DNA of 63,017 nt from an uncultured Muribaculaceae bacterium (GCA_947174635.1 CAMWJS010000011.1:1-63017), one strand, 5' to 3'; numbered from the stretch's first letter, positions 1-7,985 are shown. Numbers and translations are program-made. The notes: generated from the letters alone by a model not told the origin.

Positions 1-53
1 CGTCCTGCTTATACCCCAAAATTCGATGTTTTCAAATTTTTGTCATGTACTTA

Positions 54-73
54 AAAGTAACTGTTTAAAATTA
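54..73. promoter_or_regulatory. Copy A of dispersed near-palindromic motif
   Basis: This copy reads AAAGTAACTGTTTAAAATTA and ends 7 nt before the msrAB start codon. The same core recurs at 8908-8942, 41421-41436, 59101-59135 and 59238-59262. Its place just upstream of a gene suggests an operator or a promoter-associated repeat, but no binding protein can be assigned. Confidence 0.4.
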
Positions 74-80
74 AGCTATT

Positions 81-1031
81 ATGAAAACGATATATTTGGC
101 CGGAGGCTGTTTCTGGGGCACGGCCTATCTGATGTCGCTCGTGCCCGGTGTGGGCAAGACTACGGCGGGCTATGCCAACAGTATTGTGGACAATCCGAGT
201 TATGAGCAAGTGTGCACGGGGCAGACCCAAGCGGCCGAGACCGTCAAGGTGGATTACGATCCTGATGAGGTGGGGCTGTCTACACTGCTCAGGGTATATT
301 TCAAGAGCATTGACCCGCTGTCGGTCAACCGGCAGGGGAATGACTGCGGCACGCAATACCGCACGGGGATATACTATACCGACGCATCGGATATCCCGGT
401 GATAGAGGCCGAGGTGGCGACGCTTGGTCGGCGCTATCGTCAGCCACTGGCAATCGAGGTGAAGCCGCTTGTCAATTTTTATCCGGCGGAGGAGTACCAT
501 CAGGACTATCTGGTGAAAAATCCGGGAGGGTACTGCCATGTCAATCCTGAACTGTTCAGGGAGGTAAGGCAGATGAAAAAGACGGCAAGCGGGAACCCGG
601 AAAGCCGCGAGGAGCTGCGCCGTCGGCTCACTCCGTTGCAGTGGGAGGTGACGCAGAACAGTGCTACGGAGCGGCCGTACATCAATGAGTATGACCATGA
701 GTTCCGCCCCGGGATATACGTTGACATTGTGGACGGTACGCCATTGTTTGTGTCGTCGGACAAATACGATTCGGGTTGCGGCTGGCCGGCGTTCACGCGC
801 CCCATCGACGACAGCCTGGTGAAAGAGTCGGTCGATACAAGCCACGGACTCGTCAGAACCGAAGTACGGTCTGCGGGTGCCGACTCGCATCTCGGGCATG
901 TGTTCAACGACGGCCCAACGGAGTCGGGCGGCACGCGCTACTGCATAAACTCTGCCGCGCTGAAATTCATCCCCCTCGAAGAAATGGACGCCGCCGGCTA
1001 CAGCGAATACAAAAAGCTGGTAGACAAATGA
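81..1031 (+). CDS. msrAB: Bifunctional peptide-methionine (S)/(R)-sulfoxide reductase MsrA-MsrB fusion
   Basis: The enzyme repairs oxidised methionine: the N-terminal MsrA domain (about 1-155) reduces the S-epimer and the C-terminal MsrB domain (about 180-310) the R-epimer, with thioredoxin as usual donor. MsrA has its catalytic Cys10 in GGCFWG. MsrB shows [11 protein letters not shown] with Cys233, the His-rich [17 protein letters not shown] block, and catalytic Cys288 in [11 protein letters not shown]. The CxxC zinc pairs found in many MsrB proteins are absent, as is usual for this fused type. There is no signal peptide, so it is probably cytoplasmic. The ATG follows an AT-rich leader and the gene stands alone. 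Confidence 0.96.
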   Translation: MKTIYLAGGCFWGTAYLMSLVPGVGKTTAGYANSIVDNPSYEQVCTGQTQAAETVKVDYDPDEVGLSTLLRVYFKSIDPLSVNRQGNDCGTQYRTGIYYTDASDIPVIEAEVATLGRRYRQPLAIEVKPLVNFYPAEEYHQDYLVKNPGGYCHVNPELFREVRQMKKTASGNPESREELRRRLTPLQWEVTQNSATERPYINEYDHEFRPGIYVDIVDGTPLFVSSDKYDSGCGWPAFTRPIDDSLVKESVDTSHGLVRTEVRSAGADSHLGHVFNDGPTESGGTRYCINSAALKFIPLEEMDAAGYSEYKKLVDK

Positions 1032-1091
1032 AATAATGTCGCACAATTCATTCTCTCGCCGTCAATCAGCAGCCCCGGCACTCTTATATAA

Positions 1092-1592
1092 ATGAATTTT
1101 AAAATGAAATATCACCACTTTATAATACTACCAATTATTTTGTTATTTTGCTCATGCAACAATAACGATGAAGGCGGATTGGAAACTCCGCTTAAAATAT
1201 TGGCTGAACTTGAACCTCAATCAACACAAATTGATTGGGTAAATATGACTCCGGAGGAGCGTCACCAATATCCCCGGGTGGGATTTGTTATCAATTCTAT
1301 TGATGAGTTCCCGAATGAACCAAATGTCAATCTTGATGATCTCAAATTATTAAATATTGATTTTTCAAATCAGACATTGTTAGTTCAGTATTGGCTTATT
1401 CCGGGTTATATTAAAGGGCATCGCTTCGGGTGGTATTTCAGCAACGCCGAAGATGAATATTATTTTCGCGCAAATTTCACGTTAATCCGTCATGAAGATG
1501 ACGAATTTGACCTTTTTACTTATTATCGTTCAGCAATACTTGTAAATAAAATCAAACCAGATAAAAAAGTAAATTTCACTGTTAGTTATTAA
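1092..1592 (+). CDS. Hypothetical lipoprotein
   Basis: This 166-residue protein of unknown function has a hydrophobic signal segment ending in a CSC stretch followed by NNNDE, typical of Bacteroidetes lipoproteins with an acidic or polar region after the lipidated cysteine. The rest is soluble, rich in Asp, Glu and aromatic residues, and matches no family I recognise. ATG at 1104 (MKYHHF) is as likely a start as 1092. It is clearly more AT-rich than msrAB, suggesting a different origin. It lies 60 bp after msrAB and runs towards the DUF3781 gene, with a hairpin terminator between. Confidence 0.7.
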   Translation: MNFKMKYHHFIILPIILLFCSCNNNDEGGLETPLKILAELEPQSTQIDWVNMTPEERHQYPRVGFVINSIDEFPNEPNVNLDDLKLLNIDFSNQTLLVQYWLIPGYIKGHRFGWYFSNAEDEYYFRANFTLIRHEDDEFDLFTYYRSAILVNKIKPDKKVNFTVSY

Positions 1593-1724
1593 AACACAGT
1601 CTTTGTCCCCATAGAGTGCTTTATCGTACTTACACATAGTGCGTTAAAGCGCTTTTTGTCAGTACAAAGCGATCGATTATATTTGAGAATCCCCAAACTA
1701 TTAGCCAGTTCAAAAAAATGAAGA

Positions 1725-1762
1725 AAAGGGCAATCGGGCAGGTGGTGTTGCGGTTGCCCTTT
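1725..1762. terminator. Bidirectional hairpin terminator
   Basis: The arms AAAGGGCAATCG (1725-1736) and CGGTTGCCCTTT (1751-1762) pair with one G-U wobble around a 14-nt loop. It lies between the convergent lipoprotein gene and the sigma-operon tail and could serve both. Confidence 0.6.
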
Positions 1763-1763
1763 A

Positions 1764-2000
1764 TTATATTTTGTGGGCTGTTATTATTGTGAAGGAACGG
1801 GCGTTGACCGTTATGCGGCAATGGCCGGAGCGGATGTAATAGTTTTTGCCTATGCGTTCGATTGTGGCGTCGGGGTTCATGATTAAATTTTTGATTACGT
1901 TGACTGGGTCGCAGTCGTTCAGCCCGAGATTGCGTTTGATGCGCATTTCGCCCAATGGTGTTGTATGCAGCCGGGTTATATTTTCAAAAAGGATATTCAT
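1764..2000 (-). CDS. DUF3781 family small protein
   Basis: This 78-residue protein has the DUF3781 signature: an N-terminal TPLGEMRIKRNLGL block and a C-terminal RITVNARSFTIITAHKI. The family is uncharacterised and no catalytic role is known. The start ATG overlaps the stop of the upstream membrane-protein gene as ATGA (1997-2000), so the two are probably translationally coupled and belong to the ECF sigma operon. DUF3781 genes are usually seen as stand-alone genes as far as I know, so membership here may be a local rearrangement. Confidence 0.75.
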   Translation of the reverse strand: MNILFENITRLHTTPLGEMRIKRNLGLNDCDPVNVIKNLIMNPDATIERIGKNYYIRSGHCRITVNARSFTIITAHKI

Positions 2001-2398
2001 CTGTCGTTGTATTTTGGATTATTGGCTGTCGTTTGTGCGGAGAGTGTGAGGTCGTAGGCTGAATATGTCAGAATGCCAGTCAGGAGGCAGATCAGCGTCC
2101 AGATGTATACGCTCCCATAATCGGATATATGTGTGGCAAATGCTGTGCCGGAGATTGCAATGCTGTTGATGGTTTTGAGAAGGAAGGGATAACAGAATGA
2201 GGAGAGCAGACCGACAATAAAGCCGGTGATTGCGGCGATGATTATGGCTTTGCGGTTTCTTCGCTGCATTTCCACGGTGTGCTTCTTGACAATTTCGACG
2301 GCTTGAAGGTTCTGTTCGAGGCAGTGGATAAACAGACTGTCGGGTGACATGTCGGGATTGAAGTTGTCAAAGAGGGATGTATATTTGTCTTCGTTCAT
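1997..2398 (-). CDS. Small membrane protein of ECF sigma operon (possible anti-sigma role)
   Basis: This 133-residue protein has a soluble N-terminal half (about 1-50) and two transmembrane segments: about 52-78 (KAIIIAAITGFIVGLL) and about 93-115 (VYIWTLICLLTGILTYSAY). It starts 2 nt after the sigma factor stop and overlaps the DUF3781 gene. Small membrane proteins co-transcribed with ECF sigma factors often sequester the sigma factor, and the position fits. No recognised anti-sigma domain or zinc motif is visible, so the role is inference. Confidence 0.65.
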   Translation of the reverse strand: MNEDKYTSLFDNFNPDMSPDSLFIHCLEQNLQAVEIVKKHTVEMQRRNRKAIIIAAITGFIVGLLSSFCYPFLLKTINSIAISGTAFATHISDYGSVYIWTLICLLTGILTYSAYDLTLSAQTTANNPKYNDR

Positions 2399-2400
2399 GA

Positions 2401-2898
2401 TTATTCTTTTAAAAGTCCTTTCAGATGTTGTCTGCCGCGTGAGAGCTGTTGCCTTACGGCGTCGGTGGATGATTCGGTGATTTCTGCTATTTCATTTATG
2501 GCATATCCCTGCATGTAGTAGAGCAATATCGCGGAGCGCTCTTTTTCGGAGAGCCGGTCAAGCGCCATGTATAGTTCCTGATATTCGAATGCTTTGTCGG
2601 AGGAGTCGGCGCTGTCGATTGTCGCTGCTTCGGAGATTGATTCGGACGGCCGCTTGCTCCGGCGGTTGCTTATGAATGTATTGTAGGCTATGCGATAAAT
2701 CCAGGCCGAGAATTTGCCGTCGTCCCTGAAGGTGTCGCACGACAGATATGCTTTCACAAAAGTATCCTGAGCCAAATCATCGGCGAGAGCACTGTCACCG
2801 CAACAGAGAGCAATCAGAAAGCGGCGCACCGCTCTCTGATTTGATTCTACATATCTGATGAATTGCAGTCGTGTCATATTCTGATCGGGTCGGCTCAA
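2401..2898 (-). CDS. ECF-type RNA polymerase sigma factor (sigma-70 family)
   Basis: This alternative sigma factor (157-165 residues) has region 2 at about 25-90, including AQDTFVKAYL and the promoter-melting stretch FSAWIYRIAYNTFISNRR, then an acidic linker and region 4 helix-turn-helix at about 118-162 (EKERSAILLYYMQGYAINEIAEI, quoted in part). The longest frame begins with TTG at 2898, overlapping the preceding stop; ATG at 2877 (MTRLQFIRYV) gives a conventional N-terminus and is a good alternative. Flanking small membrane proteins make a four-gene unit of the usual Bacteroidales type. The signal is unknown. Confidence 0.9.
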   Translation of the reverse strand: MSRPDQNMTRLQFIRYVESNQRAVRRFLIALCCGDSALADDLAQDTFVKAYLSCDTFRDDGKFSAWIYRIAYNTFISNRRSKRPSESISEAATIDSADSSDKAFEYQELYMALDRLSEKERSAILLYYMQGYAINEIAEITESSTDAVRQQLSRGRQHLKGLLKE

Positions 2899-3305
2899 TC
2901 ATCGTTGCTGACTGATTTGCGAGTCACGAAATATACCACAAGGTATGCCAGGCCTATCGCAAGTGAAATGCCGGAGAACATCATTGAACTGTAACGCAGA
3001 TGTATTTCAGGCAGAGTGGAGGCTTTTATCACTATGCAGATGGCTACGGCGATGCCTATAAAGGTGAATATGCATCCGCGCAGGAGTCGGGCGTGAAGCA
3101 ACTGTGCGGGTGTTTTTCCTCGTTTGCCCAACGCTTTTACGAGTTTGTCGGTATCGACGATGGAATTGTTTTCGATTGCCTTGATGATGATTTCAGCGTT
3201 TTTGTTGTCTTTGTTTGTGGCTGAACGGAATACAATCCATACGATGAGTACGGGAAGAACGACTGCAACAGAGATGGGTACGAGGGCTTGTACGAGATCA
3301 TACAT
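2895..3305 (-). CDS. DUF6249-like membrane protein
   Basis: This 136-residue protein has an N-terminal transmembrane segment (VALPISVAVVLP region, about 8-28), a cytoplasmic stretch with an ENNSIVDTDKLVKAL helix, and two C-terminal transmembrane segments. That arrangement matches DUF6249 proteins that commonly precede ECF sigma genes in Bacteroidetes. I chose ATG 3305 (MYDLVQALVP) because the longer frame to 3422 adds an unconserved, poorly hydrophobic leader. Its stop overlaps the TTG start of the sigma gene, suggesting coupling. The function is unknown. Confidence 0.72.
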   Translation of the reverse strand: MYDLVQALVPISVAVVLPVLIVWIVFRSATNKDNKNAEIIIKAIENNSIVDTDKLVKALGKRGKTPAQLLHARLLRGCIFTFIGIAVAICIVIKASTLPEIHLRYSSMMFSGISLAIGLAYLVVYFVTRKSVSNDD

Positions 3306-3490
3306 GACTTTTAAATTTTTAGATGGTTGATTGAATAATATGTTTTTGAGAAATCTCAACAGTATGACGCATAAGCCTCCGCAAATGTGACATCGGTCTC
3401 CAGATTTTAATTTATATTTCAAAATCGTAAATGGGCAATACGTGGCTTTGCTATCTAAGCGACGGCAGCAAAGATTATTTTTTTTGAAAA

Positions 3491-3649
3491 ATGGAATTCA
3501 CTTTTGATGAAAAGCAACCTAAAGGACATAACATCTTCGTCATTGTCGATTTTGTTACCTCCAGCGCCACTATGACATCAATGAAGAACCTGCTCGAACC
3601 TCTTGGCGAAAAAAACGTATTATTCACAGGAATAAATAACAAACACTAA
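3491..3649 (+). pseudogene. 52-residue ORF resembling a phosphoribosyltransferase fragment
   Basis: This short frame has a stop codon just before its ATG. It contains IFVIVDFVTSSATMTSMKNL, which aligns by eye with the PRPP-binding loop of ComF/adenine phosphoribosyltransferase proteins (VDDVVTTGATM-like), followed by a short strand and an abrupt end. The acidic pair of the loop is reduced to VDF. It is far shorter than any complete phosphoribosyltransferase and no partner piece is visible upstream, so it is best read as a remnant or a chance ORF. Confidence 0.35.
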
Positions 3650-3792
3650 TCCTATTTGCTTAGTCTGAGAAATTTACGTATCTTTAAGGCGTGGAAAGAA
3701 TAAACCGTAGCTATGTTAAATAATACTCAAAAAAGCTATTTCAAAAACGAGAAAACCCTATCAATTTTGACTAACCCAATAGAAATTATATA

Positions 3793-4308
3793 ATGAAAAA
3801 GATTGCGGTATTAATTTGCGCTTTATTTCCGGCTCTTAGCGCATTTGCTTACTATGGAGATTATGGCTATTCTCGCCATGATGATGACCTGTCCGGATTC
3901 GCTATATTCACTCTGGTTGTGGTGATTGCGTATATTATTCTGTCAATAGTTGTGCTCATTCGTTGGTGGAAGATGACATCCAATGTTGAACAAATTCGAC
4001 AACATATAACTCACGCGAATCCGAAACTGACATATCTTGTAGCAATAGGAGAGAAAGAACAGGCTCAAAAAGCTGCGCTTACTATGCTCGTAGATATCCT
4101 ATATCCTATATACTTCGATCAATATAATCATTCTAAGGCAGACGATATGAATAAGGAAATACAGGCGCGTCTTCCTAAAATTCAAAAATTAGGGTTGTCA
4201 GTTCCTGATTATGTTACAACTGGCGAAAATTTTATTGACTATATAAATGGATTAACTGATGGTAAAGTTCCTTACAAGGATGCCAACAATCCTTGTACTT
4301 ATAATTAA
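3793..4308 (+). CDS. Hypothetical membrane protein with signal peptide
   Basis: This 171-residue protein has a signal peptide (MKKIAVLICALFPALSAFA), a short Tyr/Gly/Asp-rich exported segment, one strong transmembrane segment at about 35-60 ending in IRWWKM, and a C-terminal soluble domain of about 110 residues rich in Lys, Gln and Ala. I do not recognise the family. It stands alone and is followed by a textbook terminator, so it is probably a single transcription unit. Confidence 0.7.
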   Translation: MKKIAVLICALFPALSAFAYYGDYGYSRHDDDLSGFAIFTLVVVIAYIILSIVVLIRWWKMTSNVEQIRQHITHANPKLTYLVAIGEKEQAQKAALTMLVDILYPIYFDQYNHSKADDMNKEIQARLPKIQKLGLSVPDYVTTGENFIDYINGLTDGKVPYKDANNPCTYN

Positions 4309-4339
4309 GCCATCTTTTAGACAGCTCTATAAATTAGGT

Positions 4340-4377
4340 AAGTTTGCAGTGGATTCATTGCAAACTTATTTTTTTTA
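4340..4377 (+). terminator. Rho-independent terminator of the 3793-4308 gene
   Basis: A 9-bp stem, AAGTTTGCA (4340-4348) with TGCAAACTT (4359-4367), and a 10-nt loop are followed by a run of eight T on the + strand. Confidence 0.85.
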
Positions 4378-4454
4378 GTGTTCGCAAATATTTCTCACCC
4401 GTAATTATTCGTACTTGGTGATTCGATTAACTGCATGAGCGTCAGATAGACCAG

Positions 4455-4565
4455 CTACGCTACGTTTGTCAACTTATCGCCGAGGTTTGTGTCTCTGATT
4501 CCAAATTGTGCCAACGAGGGTAGAGCGGAGGTTGCTTTGGCTATGCCGAGTGCGCGCAGAAACAT
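4455..4565 (-). other. 36-residue ORF downstream of the toxin-antitoxin-like pair
   Basis: ATG at 4565 opens a frame reading MFLRALGIAKATSALPSLAQ and ending in GDKLTNVA before TAG. It begins 13 nt after the stop of the small gene at 4579-4770. The peptide composition looks protein-like but matches nothing I know. It may be a remnant of a larger gene or a chance frame. Confidence 0.25.
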
Positions 4566-4578
4566 TTACGTTATCCGA

Positions 4579-4770
4579 TTATTTGTTGTCTTTTGACTGA
4601 ATACTTCGCTCCAATAGGTCTTTTGCTGGAACAACAATCGGCTGACCGTTGGCATCTGCTATCACCATGTCTTGCCCAAGAGCTGCTTTGCGGCGTAGAA
4701 GTGATTCATATGATTGCTTAAGACCCTGATTAATCTTTAATCTTAAATTTATTTTTTCTTGTTCCGACAT
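4579..4770 (-). CDS. Small protein paired with zeta-like kinase (candidate antitoxin)
   Basis: This 63-residue, charged, helical protein contains INQGLKQSYESLLRRKAALG followed by a short VIADANGQPIVVPA strand region. Its start lies 22 bp inside the end of the zeta-like gene, so the two are co-transcribed and translated in a coupled way. Small helical proteins of this kind often accompany zeta-like or AAA kinases in Bacteroidetes and Proteobacteria. The order (kinase first, small gene second) differs from classic epsilon-zeta. An antitoxin role is inferred from context only. Confidence 0.55.
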   Translation of the reverse strand: MSEQEKINLRLKINQGLKQSYESLLRRKAALGQDMVIADANGQPIVVPAKDLLERSIQSKDNK

Positions 4771-5318
4771 GATTCCTTGATTTTATTAAAGATAGTCGTA
4801 TCTGATATATGAGTTCCATTTGCCAATTCTATTGGGCTATCGGTATTATCAAAAAAGCTCCAGCTATCTACGATTGGCGAGAAGATGGAAAAGAAGTTCT
4901 GTAATCCTAACCAATAACGACGATAGATTGTTTCGGTTGGAATATTATGGCCTCCTTCGCTGACTCGTTTTGCAACGCGTAATACTGCCATCTCCGGAGA
5001 GGGAAGCCAAAAGAACAAGAGCACAACGTAATAACCTATTTGATGTGCCCGCTTCACAAGCGTGGCATAGCTACGCGTTGCGAGGGTAGTCTCTATGGCA
5101 AATGTCTCTCCTCGACTCAGTAATAAGTTAATTCGTTGAAGCATAAGCTTTCCGGCTTCTATGGCGACAGATTCCGGATTGAATGGAGAAAGCCCTTTCG
5201 CAATCTCGTCGGCATTGACAAATTCCCTGCACTCTAACAAATTAGGTAACACCGAGTATGAAGCCGTAGTCTTCCCAGCTCCATTGCATCCTGCGATTAT
5301 GTATAATGTGGGTGTCAT
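4749..5318 (-). CDS. Zeta-toxin-like P-loop kinase
   Basis: This 189-residue P-loop protein opens with MTPTLYIIAGCNGAGKTTAS, carrying the Walker A motif GCNGAGKTT, then EFVNADEIAKGLSPFNPE and ETTLATRSY, the arrangement of zeta-toxin/UDP-GlcNAc-kinase-like proteins; arginines in RVAKRVSEGG could act in phosphate transfer. Zeta proteins phosphorylate UDP-activated sugars or other small substrates; the substrate here is not known. A longer frame to 5492 is excluded because it crosses the tRNA gene and its terminator. Start 5318 lies only 14 nt from that terminator, so expression may depend on read-through. Confidence 0.8.
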   Translation of the reverse strand: MTPTLYIIAGCNGAGKTTASYSVLPNLLECREFVNADEIAKGLSPFNPESVAIEAGKLMLQRINLLLSRGETFAIETTLATRSYATLVKRAHQIGYYVVLLFFWLPSPEMAVLRVAKRVSEGGHNIPTETIYRRYWLGLQNFFSIFSPIVDSWSFFDNTDSPIELANGTHISDTTIFNKIKESCRNKKK

Positions 5319-5331
5319 CTGTTTGAATGGC

Positions 5332-5366
5332 AAAAAATCCCGCAGGCAATACTGCTTGCGAGATTT
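5332..5366 (-). terminator. Terminator following tRNA-Ser
   Basis: On the minus strand AAATCTCGCA pairs with TGCGGGATTT, with an inner GCA/TGC extension, followed by a T-run. It separates the tRNA from the zeta-like gene, whose ATG is 14 nt further on. Confidence 0.6.
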
Positions 5367-5377
5367 AGTGAATTTAG

Positions 5378-5465
5378 CGGAGCGACCGAGATTCGAACTC
5401 GGGATACCCTTTTGGGGTATACACGCTTTCCAGGCGTGCCTCTTCAGCCACTCGAGCACCGCTCC
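5378..5465 (-). tRNA. tRNA-Ser (anticodon GGA)
   Basis: This 88-nt class II tRNA has acceptor 5' strand GGAGCGG pairing with TCGCTCC, discriminator G, and anticodon stem CACGC/GCGTG around loop CTGGAAA, giving anticodon GGA for UCC/UCU. It has a long variable arm (TATACCCC/GGGTAT) and T arm CCGAG/CTCGG with TTCGAAT. The 3' CCA is not encoded, as is common in Bacteroidetes. The zeta-like gene lies immediately downstream. Confidence 0.96.
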
Positions 5466-5620
5466 TTGGGTGGTTTTTTTGTTGCTGTGCAAAGGTAATT
5501 TATTTTTTTGTTTTTTTATGTGTGTTTTGTGATTTTTTTTCGTGGGTTGTATGTTTTTGGCGCATTTTTGAGGAAAAGTTTTTTTAAATTTGCATTTAGG
5601 TGTCGGTCGGGGAAGATTTG

Positions 5621-5790
5621 TAAGTCTGATCAGAATAATAGGCCTAATGGGTCGAATAAGCCTAATAAGGCTGATGGGTCTAATTGGCCTGATGGGTTTA
5701 TGGGGTCTGGCGGGGCGGATGAGTCAGATGGGACTAATGGGGCGGATGGGACTTTTAGACAAGTAAGACAGATGGGTCGGTTGGGATTTA
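5621..5790 (+). repeat. Degenerate 9-bp-period tandem repeat tract
   Basis: Successive 9-mers such as AATAGGCCT, AATGGGTCG, AATAAGCCT, AATAAGGCT, GATGGGTCT, AATTGGCCT, GATGGGACT, AATGGGGCG and GATGGGACT follow in register for about 14 or more units before decaying. The period is a multiple of three and stop codons are mostly excluded, which creates a chance open frame (5508-5795) with a three-residue pattern. I read it as a non-coding minisatellite between the tRNA and the GH97 gene. Confidence 0.75.
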
Positions 5791-5863
5791 TTTGATTTAT
5801 GGGTTTGATGGTTGGGTGTGTGTGATATGATATGTATAATTAGATGGATTAAAATATTGAATT

Positions 5864-7966
5864 ATGAAGAGTTCGTTTTTATTGTTTTTAGGGATGGGAT
5901 GCGCTATGAGCTGTGGCGCGGCGGTGGTTACGTCGCCTGACGGTGACGTGGCGGTTAGTGTCGATGTGGATGGCTCGGGACGTCCGGTGTACAGTGTGAG
6001 CTACAAGGGGATGCCTGTTGTGGCTGAAAGCGGTCTTGGACTTATGGCCAGGGAGGGCGCTGTCGCCGCCGGGTATGGTGTGAAGTTTGATGAGGTGACG
6101 TCGTTTGACGAGGTTTGGACTCCGGTATGGGGAGAGTTTGCCGAGGTCCGCAACAATTATAATGAATTGCTGGGGCATTTCAAGGGTGAGGGTGGATTGG
6201 ATTTCGATCTGCGTGTGAGGGTGTTTGATGATGGTATGGGTTTCAGGTATGAGCTTCCTCAGTGCGGTGACAATTATTTTCTGTCGGTGACGGGGGAGAA
6301 TACGGAGTTTAATTTTGCGGATGACTATACGGTGTTTGCGATTCCGGGGGATTATGATACGGATGAGTTTCTGTACACTACTTCGCGGATAAGTGAGCTT
6401 GGCGACAAGCTGCCGCGTGTGCGTCATTCGGAGTCGACGCTGATTGACGGTCTGGCTGTGCAGACTCCGGTGATGATGAAGCATCCGGAGGGTAAGGTTT
6501 ATGTGAATGTGCATGAGGCTGCTCTCGTCGGATATCCGGCTATGGCTCTGGATGTGGATACGGAGAAGCTGAGTTTCAAGTCGCATCTGACGCCCGGTGC
6601 CGACGGTATGCGCGGATATGTGCAGCTGCCTTTCAACACGCCGTGGCGTACGCTTCTGATAAGCGATGACGCGCGTGATATTCTTGCTTCGCAGATGATT
6701 TTCAATCTTAATGAGCCGTCGAAAATCGAGGATACGTCGTGGATCTATCCGCAGAAGTTCATGGGCGTGTGGTGGGAGATGTTTCTCGGCGGCAATACGT
6801 GGGCTTACAGTGATGATCTGAGTGCGCGTCCCGGTGTGACGGACTATACGAAGGTGAAGCCTAACGGGCGCCATGCGGCGAATACGGACAATGTGAAGAA
6901 GTACATTGATTTTGCTGCTGAGTCGGGCATCAGGAGTGTGCTTGTGGAGGGCTGGAACGAGGGTTGGGAGACCTGGACTGAGGGTCGTAAAAACCGCCAT
7001 TTCCTGTTTGACAAGGCTTATCCGGATTTTGATGTGGATGAGCTCGAGCGTTATGCGAAGGAGAAGGGTGTGAAGTTGGTGATGCACCATGAGACGTCGG
7101 CCAATGCGGCTGATTATGAGCGTCAGCTCGATGCGGCTCTCGACTTCATGAACGAGCATGGATATGATGCGGTGAAGACGGGTTATGTGGGTTATATCAT
7201 ACCCCGCGGTGAGCATCATTCGTCGCAGTGGATGAATGACCATTATATCGAGGTTGTGCGCCGTGCGGCAGAGCACAAGGTGATGGTTAACAGTCATGAG
7301 GCTGTAAGGCCGACGGGACTTATGCGTACGTGGCCCAACTGGGTGGCTCAGGAATCGGCGCGCGGCGGCGAGTATGAGGCTATGGGCGGCAATCCGCCGG
7401 AGCATACCACGATTTTGCCGTTTACGCGTCTGAAGGGCGGTCCGATGGATTATACTCCGGGTATCGTCGAGACGGATCTTGCTTCGTATGGATATGGTAA
7501 CGGTTCGAAACCGGGCACTACAATCGCCCGTCAGCTGGCGCTGTATCTGACGATGCCTTCGCCGATGCAGATGGCGTGCGACAAGCCGGAGAGCTATCGC
7601 AAGTATGCTGATGCGTTTGAGTTTATCAAGGCTGTGCCTGTGGAGTGGAGAACGTCGGTGTATCTGGAGGCAGAGCCGGGCGATTATATCACGGTGGCAC
7701 GACAGGACAAGAACAGCGATGACTGGTATATCGGCGCTATAACTGACGAGAATGCCCGCAAGGCGAAGTTCAAGCTGGATTTCCTGCCGAAGGGGAGGAA
7801 GTATGTCGCTACAATCTATGAGGATGGAAAGGATGCTGACTATAAGAGCAATCCGAAGTCGTACAAGATATACGAAAAGAAGGTGGACAGCAAGAGTGAA
7901 TTGACGCTTGAGCTCGCTCCCGGCGGCGGCGCTGCGGTTATGCTTACTCCTGTTTCCGGGAAATAA
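5864..7966 (+). CDS. GH97 family alpha-glucosidase (SusB-type, exported)
   Basis: This 700-residue glycoside hydrolase acts on alpha-linked glucose oligosaccharides, probably in the periplasm. It has a signal peptide (about 1-20), an N-terminal beta-supersandwich domain (about 20-290), a (beta/alpha)8 barrel (about 290-590) and a C-terminal beta domain. The barrel has KTGYVGYIIP where retaining GH97 enzymes carry the Asp nucleophile, plus NSHEAVRPTG (Glu479) and ESARGGEYEAMGGNPPEHT (Glu497, Glu503, Glu505), as in inverting SusB. This favours an inverting alpha-glucosidase over an alpha-galactosidase. It stands alone, without SusC/D. Confidence 0.92.
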   Translation: MKSSFLLFLGMGCAMSCGAAVVTSPDGDVAVSVDVDGSGRPVYSVSYKGMPVVAESGLGLMAREGAVAAGYGVKFDEVTSFDEVWTPVWGEFAEVRNNYNELLGHFKGEGGLDFDLRVRVFDDGMGFRYELPQCGDNYFLSVTGENTEFNFADDYTVFAIPGDYDTDEFLYTTSRISELGDKLPRVRHSESTLIDGLAVQTPVMMKHPEGKVYVNVHEAALVGYPAMALDVDTEKLSFKSHLTPGADGMRGYVQLPFNTPWRTLLISDDARDILASQMIFNLNEPSKIEDTSWIYPQKFMGVWWEMFLGGNTWAYSDDLSARPGVTDYTKVKPNGRHAANTDNVKKYIDFAAESGIRSVLVEGWNEGWETWTEGRKNRHFLFDKAYPDFDVDELERYAKEKGVKLVMHHETSANAADYERQLDAALDFMNEHGYDAVKTGYVGYIIPRGEHHSSQWMNDHYIEVVRRAAEHKVMVNSHEAVRPTGLMRTWPNWVAQESARGGEYEAMGGNPPEHTTILPFTRLKGGPMDYTPGIVETDLASYGYGNGSKPGTTIARQLALYLTMPSPMQMACDKPESYRKYADAFEFIKAVPVEWRTSVYLEAEPGDYITVARQDKNSDDWYIGAITDENARKAKFKLDFLPKGRKYVATIYEDGKDADYKSNPKSYKIYEKKVDSKSELTLELAPGGGAAVMLTPVSGK

Positions 7967-7985
7967 GCGACAGAATATGTCTCTA

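Noticed and set aside
5319-5492. N-terminal extension of the zeta-like kinase
   Set aside because: It is translated from the tRNA-Ser gene and its terminator.
5508-5795. 95-residue open frame with Asn/Gly/Pro/Asp tripeptide pattern
   Set aside because: It is produced by the 9-bp repeat tract, has no plausible start context, and its N-terminal part is T-rich non-coding sequence.
5888-7405. 505-residue open frame opposite the GH97 gene
   Set aside because: It is antisense to a gene with clear catalytic motifs; composition is His/Arg/Leu-rich as expected for a shadow frame.
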